From: an uncultured Lachnospiraceae bacterium
GTDB lineage: Bacteria; Bacillota; Clostridia; Lachnospirales; Lachnospiraceae
Direction of reading: 5' to 3'
Length of the DNA stretch: 10,000 nt
NCBI GenBank assembly: GCA_900553305.1
Contig: USDI01000069.1
Location: 1 to 10,000 of the forward strand
Part shown: positions 5,698-10,000 of the stretch, in pieces
Position numbering within the stretch: position 1 is the stretch's first letter
Layout: every line of letters begins with the position of its first letter
Made by a program: the position numbers and the translations under genes
Notes under the pieces: generated by a model
Told to the model about the DNA's origin: nothing
The model's database searches: none
Seen by the model: the letters and a program-made list of their open reading frames with translations, nothing else

Positions 5698-5797
5698 ATG
5701 GCACCTCCTATACTAACCATAAATGGTTTACTCGCTAGCTTCGGTGGTGTTTCGGGGAGTCCTGAAGACACACTTATACCTCACTATGCGGCATACT
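5698..5797 (-). ncRNA. Probable ribosomal protein L21 leader
   Basis: The roughly 100-base transcript between the promoter and rplU holds several possible stems. GTGT-C-TTC pairs with GAA-ACAC, with GGT/ACC outside it. A separate AACCAT/ATGGTT hairpin (5728-5723 with 5720-5715) lies just before the ribosome binding site. Firmicutes rplU genes are known to carry an L21 leader in which the protein is thought to bind its own mRNA. Position and folding fit, but I have not matched it to the family model. Confidence 0.6.
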
Positions 5798-5802
5798 TAA
5801 CT

Positions 5803-5831
5803 AAAATACCATTAAAGTTCTATGTTGTCAA
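5803..5831 (-). promoter_or_regulatory. Promoter of rplU-prp-rpmA
   Basis: The minus strand has a consensus -35 TTGACA (5831-5826), a 17-base spacer and -10 TATTTT (5808-5803) with an extended -10 TG. The -35 box lies inside the last codons of the upstream ribonuclease gene, whose stop is at 5812. The start site would be near 5796. This is the best promoter in the window, as expected for ribosomal protein genes. Confidence 0.8.
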
Positions 5832-6969
5832 GCATTTCTTTTAAAGGCTTATTAAATTTTTTACGGGTGACCTCGACAATCCCCAGCGGCGTCAGATCCA
5901 CGACACGGCATGGCAGCTTATCTTCCTTAAGAAACCGGTCGAAACAGGTCAATAACTGCTGTTTATGCGGTTCCTCTTCCATATTGATAAAATCCACCAC
6001 GATAATACCGGAATGATTCCGCAGCCGCAGCTGGCGTGCTATTTCAGAAGCCGCTTCGCAGTTCATGGCAAACACCATGTCTTCCTTGCTGTTTCCCTTT
6101 TTCTCACTGCCTTTTCCGGAATTCACATCAATGACCGTCATGGCTTCGGTCTTCTGGATGATCAGATACCCACCGCTTTTCAGCCAGACCTTTTCGGACA
6201 GTGCTTCTTTTAAATGAGTAGAAATGGAATACAGTTTTTCAAGCGGATAGGATGCATCGGTATAAAGCCGGAGCTTTTCTGCCGGAAAAAGCTTTTGCAG
6301 CTCTTCATAAATTCCGGGATCCTCCGTCACGATCTCTTCATAGGAAGCAAGCGGAATTCCTTTGATATAGGAAAGGTATTCCGGCGTGTCCTGATACAGA
6401 CAACTGTAAATACTCCGGTGGGATGAGGCTTCTTTGATCCTTGCCGCATTCCCGATCAGCTCTTTCATTTCGTGAAAGGCTTCCTCATAGTCCTTCAGGG
6501 CATCTATGTTCGTACGGATGGTGAAGCCGAAGTCCCGTCTTCCGGCCATTCCTCTGGAAGATAAAGCTTCTTTAAAGGCAGTAACCACTGAAGGGGACAG
6601 CTTTTTTGAAAAATGCATACCTTTTCCGTTTACACGGCAGATACTGTAACGACCGACCAGGTCAATATCAGTTTTCGCGGTCGGGAGCTTGTCTCCCATG
6701 CCCATCCGTTCAATCTGGATAAGAATTTCATCTCCTGCTTTCAGGGAAATCTCCGGTGAAAGGGGGAGATACACATTCTGATCCTTACGCACGGCCACAA
6801 AGGCAGCTCCCATGGACGGTAATACGCGATCCACGCGTCCAACATATACATTTCCCACCAGATCGCCTTCTCCCGGTGAATAAAATACCTGCAGTGCATC
6901 GGGTCGGTAATCCGAAAAGGTGAACACCAGAATACGGTCTGCTTTACGAATGACTATGATTTTTCCCAT
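5812..6969 (-). CDS. rng: Ribonuclease E/G family protein without Zn-link
   Basis: A 385-residue endoribonuclease of the RNase E/G family, expected to process or decay RNA in the cytosol. An S1-like domain lies near residues 35-100 (G-N-V-Y-V-G-R-V-D-R-V-L-P-S-M-G-A-A-F-V). The DNase I-like catalytic part keeps both metal ligands: Asp281 in I-D-V-N-S-G-K and Asp326 in V-V-D-F-I-N-M, matching Asp303 and Asp346 of E. coli RNase E. The conserved helix E-I-A-R-Q-L-R-L-R-N lies between them. The protein ends right after V-T-R-K-K-F-N-K-P-L, so the CPxC zinc-link that helps E. coli RNase E form tetramers is missing. It overlaps the upstream gene by 16 bases. Its ribosome binding site (AAGGAG) is far from the ATG, so coupled translation is likely. 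Confidence 0.9.
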   Translation of the reverse strand: MGKIIVIRKADRILVFTFSDYRPDALQVFYSPGEGDLVGNVYVGRVDRVLPSMGAAFVAVRKDQNVYLPLSPEISLKAGDEILIQIERMGMGDKLPTAKTDIDLVGRYSICRVNGKGMHFSKKLSPSVVTAFKEALSSRGMAGRRDFGFTIRTNIDALKDYEEAFHEMKELIGNAARIKEASSHRSIYSCLYQDTPEYLSYIKGIPLASYEEIVTEDPGIYEELQKLFPAEKLRLYTDASYPLEKLYSISTHLKEALSEKVWLKSGGYLIIQKTEAMTVIDVNSGKGSEKKGNSKEDMVFAMNCEAASEIARQLRLRNHSGIIVVDFINMEEEPHKQQLLTCFDRFLKEDKLPCRVVDLTPLGIVEVTRKKFNKPLKEMLDNIEL

Positions 6970-7670
6970 AACAGTGGTACGAACTCTCCTTCCCGTTCCC
7001 GATAGGTTTCAATTCTGTGAACCGTATAGCCAAATGGCGGCATTTCATAGGAAATGGAATTACAGAAGCTCTCGAGTACAAAGCCCGGCTTGATATTTCC
7101 GCCACTGCTGGCATTTAGTTTCATATAGATCCGTTCCTTTACTTCTTCGTCTGCTTTTCCGAGCGCACACGATACCACAGACAGCTCATAAATACTTTCT
7201 TTTAAATTGATTTCCTTATGACCGCGCTTGGTTTCTTTTATGACAGGAATATTGTCCTGTTCATAAAAAGCAGGCAGCTTCTCCATAAATCCATCCGGAA
7301 GCTCAACACCGTCACGGATGGTCACATAATAGGATGCAGCCTCTACGCTTGCCATGGCATTGCCCTCGTCATCGTCTAAAAGCCGGACATCGAGAATATC
7401 AATTCCTTCCACCATGGCAGACTGTAAAGCCGTCTTTAATTCTTCGGTACTGTTTAAGCTGCAAAGCTCCAGATCAAAGTATTCCCCACTGCTCGTGTGT
7501 CCAACCGATAACGGAGCCGCAAAGGAAAGTTTCTGGTGCGGAGAAAATCCTTCGGAATAGGCCACATCAATTTCTGCCCTGCGGATGGCTTTCTGGAAAT
7601 AACGCATCACATCCAGATGTCCGATGAACTTTATCGGACCGTATTTTGAAAATTTTACTCTGACTTTCAT
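6954..7670 (-). CDS. DUF2344 / TIGR03936 radical SAM-linked protein
   Basis: A 238-residue protein of the TIGR03936 (DUF2344) family, usually encoded beside, or fused to, a TIGR03960-type radical SAM protein. No function is established. The N-terminal signature is clear: R-V-K-F-S-K-Y-G-P-I-K-F-I-G-H-L-D-V, then R-A-E-I-D-V-A-Y-S-E-G-F-S-P-H-Q-K and P-L-S-V-G-H-T-S-S-G-E-Y-F-D. The C-terminal half is less conserved and includes R-G-H-K-E-I-N-L-K. It starts three bases after the radical SAM stop (ribosome binding site GGAAG about eight bases upstream) and overlaps the ribonuclease gene by 16 bases. This tight packing points to a shared RNA or ribosome related process, but that is inference. 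Confidence 0.9.
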   Translation of the reverse strand: MKVRVKFSKYGPIKFIGHLDVMRYFQKAIRRAEIDVAYSEGFSPHQKLSFAAPLSVGHTSSGEYFDLELCSLNSTEELKTALQSAMVEGIDILDVRLLDDDEGNAMASVEAASYYVTIRDGVELPDGFMEKLPAFYEQDNIPVIKETKRGHKEINLKESIYELSVVSCALGKADEEVKERIYMKLNASSGGNIKPGFVLESFCNSISYEMPPFGYTVHRIETYREREGEFVPLLWEKS

Positions 7671-7673
7671 TAC

Positions 7674-9560
7674 TTATTCTTCCGCTCCTTTACCGGTACG
7701 TGGTTCCATACAGATTCCCGTATGATATTTGGCCGCGCCGCATCCGTTACACTGCTGTTTGCAGTTTAGGGTTACGGTCTCTTCCTGCGCCTTGTGCCAT
7801 TCCCGTAAAAGGAATTCTTTGGTTACGCCGCAGTCCAGGAAATCCCATGGAAAAACTTCATCATCCTCACGGATGTTAATCACAACAAGAGACTCGCGAA
7901 GGAATGATTCTTCAAAAACGGAAAGCCATACCTCATGCTTATAATATTCGCTCCACGCATCATACATACAGCCTCTTTCATAGGCGCGTAAAATGGCTTT
8001 GTTTAACTTCCGGTCACCTCTTGCAAGAACGCTTTCGAGAACACTCACATCGGCCTCATGCCAGTTGTATTTGATACTCTTCTGGTTTAACTGGCTGATG
8101 ATCGAGGTTCTTGTAAGGTAGGCTTTTTCCAGGAACTGTTCCTTCGTACACTGGGGTGCCCACTGGAACGGGGTGAACGGCTTAGGGATAAAGAACGAGG
8201 TACTTGCCACGATCTGTACCCTTCCGTTTCGTTTTTCTTTGGGAACTGTCTCATAAAATTCGGCTGCAATTTTATTACAGAGTTCGGCAATGCCACGGAT
8301 ATCGTCTTCGGTTTCAAAAGGAAGTCCGAGCATAAAGTAAAGCTTTACCCTGGTCCAGCCCCCCTCAAAGGCAAGATGGGCGCCATGCAGGATGACTTCT
8401 TCGGTCAATCCCTTGTTAATCACATTACGCAGACGCTGGCTTCCCGCTTCCGGCGCAAAGGTCAGACTGCTCTTTTTGACATCCTGCACCTTATTCATGA
8501 CATCTAAGGAGAATGCATCAATCCGCAAGGAAGGAAGGGATATATTGACCTTCCGGCGTTCACATTCGTCAATCAGAAAATCCAGAAGTTCCGGAAGCTT
8601 TGTGTAGTCACTTGAGCTTAACGAACTTAAGGAAATTTCTTCATGTCCGGTATTCTTTAATAATTTAATGGCTTTATCTTCCAGATAGTCAAGGCTCCGT
8701 TCCCGCACCGGACGATACAACTGTCCTGCCTGACAGAACCGGCAGCCACGGATGCAGCCTCTCTGGATTTCAAGTACAACTCGATCCTGGGTTACCTTAA
8801 TAAACGGAACGACCGGTTTTTCCGGATAATACGTTTCGGAAACATCACAGACCAGCTCTTTATGAATCACATCCGGAATTTCCGGTACGAGCTTCTTACG
8901 TTCTGCGATTGTACCGTCCTCGTGGTAGGTAACCTCGTAAAGGGAAGGTACATACATTCCGGGAATGCAGGCTGCCTTCCGTAAAAAGTCCTGACGGCTG
9001 AGACCCTTCTTCTTACATTCCTTATAAAGATCAATCAGTTCCCGGTAGCGGGTCTCGCCCTCTCCAATATAGAAGATGTCGAAGAAATCGGCGATCGGCT
9101 CCGGATTATAGGTACACGGGCCGCCACCGATGACAATCGGATCTTTACCGGTACGGTCCTTGGCAAGGAGCGGAATGCCGGATAAATCCAGCACCTGTAA
9201 AATGTTCGTATAACACATTTCATACTGGATTGTAATTCCAAGGAAATCAAACTCCTTAATCGGATCCTGCGATTCCAACGCAAAAAGCGGGATATGTTTT
9301 TCTCTCATGATCCGGTCAAGATCCACCCATGGGGAATACACGCGTTCACACCATACATCCTCAAAGGAATTCAGCATATCATAAAGAATCTGAATGCCAA
9401 GATGGGACATGCCGATTTCATACACATCCGGGAAGCACATGGCAAACCGGACCTCCACTTCTTCCGGATTCTTCATAACTGCATTGACTTCGTTTCCAAT
9501 ATAACGGGCAGGCTTTTCCACCTGCATTAAAATTTCTTCACTTAACTGAAGCTTTCTCAT
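7674..9560 (-). CDS. TIGR03960-type radical SAM protein with B12-binding-like N-terminal domain
   Basis: A 628-residue radical SAM enzyme of unknown reaction. The N-terminal 230 residues resemble a cobalamin-binding-type fold as in other members, with P-D-V-Y-E-I-G-M-S-H-L-G and I-G-G-G-P-C-T-Y-N-P-E-P. The canonical cluster is Cys269, Cys273 and Cys276 (C-I-R-G-C-R-F-C), which holds the 4Fe-4S centre that cleaves S-adenosylmethionine. Later segments fit the radical SAM barrel (S-L-S-S-S-D-Y-T, F-A-P-E-A-G-S-Q-R-L-R). A second cysteine group near the C-terminus (600, 604, 607, 617) could bind another metal. The start ATG at 9560 has only a weak, distant site and overlaps the upstream gene by 23 bases, which suggests coupling. 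It pairs with the following DUF2344 gene. Confidence 0.9.
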   Translation of the reverse strand: MRKLQLSEEILMQVEKPARYIGNEVNAVMKNPEEVEVRFAMCFPDVYEIGMSHLGIQILYDMLNSFEDVWCERVYSPWVDLDRIMREKHIPLFALESQDPIKEFDFLGITIQYEMCYTNILQVLDLSGIPLLAKDRTGKDPIVIGGGPCTYNPEPIADFFDIFYIGEGETRYRELIDLYKECKKKGLSRQDFLRKAACIPGMYVPSLYEVTYHEDGTIAERKKLVPEIPDVIHKELVCDVSETYYPEKPVVPFIKVTQDRVVLEIQRGCIRGCRFCQAGQLYRPVRERSLDYLEDKAIKLLKNTGHEEISLSSLSSSDYTKLPELLDFLIDECERRKVNISLPSLRIDAFSLDVMNKVQDVKKSSLTFAPEAGSQRLRNVINKGLTEEVILHGAHLAFEGGWTRVKLYFMLGLPFETEDDIRGIAELCNKIAAEFYETVPKEKRNGRVQIVASTSFFIPKPFTPFQWAPQCTKEQFLEKAYLTRTSIISQLNQKSIKYNWHEADVSVLESVLARGDRKLNKAILRAYERGCMYDAWSEYYKHEVWLSVFEESFLRESLVVINIREDDEVFPWDFLDCGVTKEFLLREWHKAQEETVTLNCKQQCNGCGAAKYHTGICMEPRTGKGAEE

Positions 9561-9984
9561 GGTTCAATAAGGCCCTTCCATCCTGCATGAGCTGTTCGAA
9601 GGATACGGACTGATTCATCTGCTGTAAGAACACACCACAGTCGATGTCACGATAGTGCCATTCCATTTTGTGGGCAACAATAAATCCACCCAACAACAAA
9701 AAGGAAACAAAAATCCGGAACCGCAAGCTCCTCCATCCCGGAGAAGTACCTTTTCCACGATCCATGTTTCCCATTGAAGTCTCCCTGAAAGAAGGAGCTT
9801 CCAAAATGTGCTGTCGTTCCTGCATAAGCTGATGATTCCTCTGATTTTCCAGACGAATACCCCGTAGCAGCTCTAATTTTTTATCGGTACTGATACTCAT
9901 CATGTTGTCCCATTCATTTATTTTTATCAATATATGACGGGACCATTCAAATATGTCTCTTAATTCCTGTAAAGCCTGACACAT
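9538..9984 (-). CDS. Unrecognised single-pass membrane protein, start uncertain
   Basis: I do not recognise a family. As read from ATG 9984 it has 148 residues. There is a charged, probably helical cytoplasmic part (1-90), one hydrophobic segment at about 91-107 (F-R-I-F-V-S-F-L-L-L-G-G-F-I-V-A), and a short outer tail of about 40 residues with one Cys (116). There is no signal peptidase or lipobox site. AGGAG nine bases before ATG 9984 supports that start. However, the frame stays open to the window edge, so the gene may begin outside. ATG 9903 or 9900 are also possible, as another frame has a stop at 9962-9960. It overlaps the radical SAM gene by 23 bases. In Bacillus the comparable slot upstream of rplU holds the membrane protein SpoIVFA, but I see no sequence match, so any link is speculation. 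Confidence 0.6.
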   Translation of the reverse strand: MCQALQELRDIFEWSRHILIKINEWDNMMSISTDKKLELLRGIRLENQRNHQLMQERQHILEAPSFRETSMGNMDRGKGTSPGWRSLRFRIFVSFLLLGGFIVAHKMEWHYRDIDCGVFLQQMNQSVSFEQLMQDGRALLNHEKASVK

Positions 9985-10000
9985 ATCATATCGCTCCTCT

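Noticed and set aside
5431..5844. 137-residue plus-strand open frame across rplU and its leader
   Set aside because: It lies opposite the certain L21 gene and its leader, has no ribosome binding site and reads as unrelated residues; it is a shadow frame.
5965..6426. Two adjoining plus-strand open frames inside the ribonuclease gene
   Set aside because: Both are opposite a conserved catalytic region of RNase E/G and lack start signals.
8087..8317. 76-residue minus-strand open frame within the radical SAM gene
   Set aside because: Same strand but another frame of a well-supported long gene, with low-complexity Ser/Arg content typical of shadow frames.

Overview
The window reads as chromosomal DNA of a Gram-positive Clostridia member, most likely a Lachnospiraceae-type gut anaerobe. 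The support is strong AAAGGAGG-type ribosome binding sites, an L27 precursor with the Firmicutes-type cleavable N-terminus next to its protease Prp, an rplU-prp-rpmA-obg core, and a radical SAM/DUF2344/RNase G block just upstream. The family-level assignment is inference from gene order and protein style; no rRNA is present to confirm it.

Almost everything is on the minus strand, so transcription runs from right to left. From the right edge: a single-pass membrane protein of unknown function, perhaps cut by the window edge (9538-9984). Next come a large radical SAM protein (7674-9560), its partner DUF2344 protein (6954-7670) and an RNase E/G-family ribonuclease (5812-6969). These four are overlapping or nearly touching, so they look like one translationally coupled unit.

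A very good promoter sits at the 3' end of the ribonuclease gene. It drives an L21-type leader and the ribosomal genes rplU, prp and rpmA, closed by a strong intrinsic terminator (about 4684-4715). A 195-base gap with two copies of a palindromic repeat follows. Then comes an assembly/translation-factor group: the GTPase obg, yhbY, yqeK and rsfS, with its own terminator at 1887-1916. nadD, often found between yhbY and yqeK in relatives, is absent from this position.

The left part holds one small plus-strand gene for a two-helix DUF378 membrane protein (1620-1838). Divergent from it is a lipoprotein solute-binding protein of a branched-chain amino acid type ABC transporter (253-1479). It is followed by a terminator, then a fresh promoter and the first 16 codons of a probable livH permease at the left edge.

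No mobile element, CRISPR array, tRNA or rRNA was seen. This is largely a conserved housekeeping region. The parts worth attention are the missing nadD, the paired palindromic repeats between rpmA and obg, the ribonuclease that stops just before the Zn-link, the uncharacterised radical SAM/DUF2344 pair with a second cysteine cluster, and the unrecognised membrane protein at the right edge.
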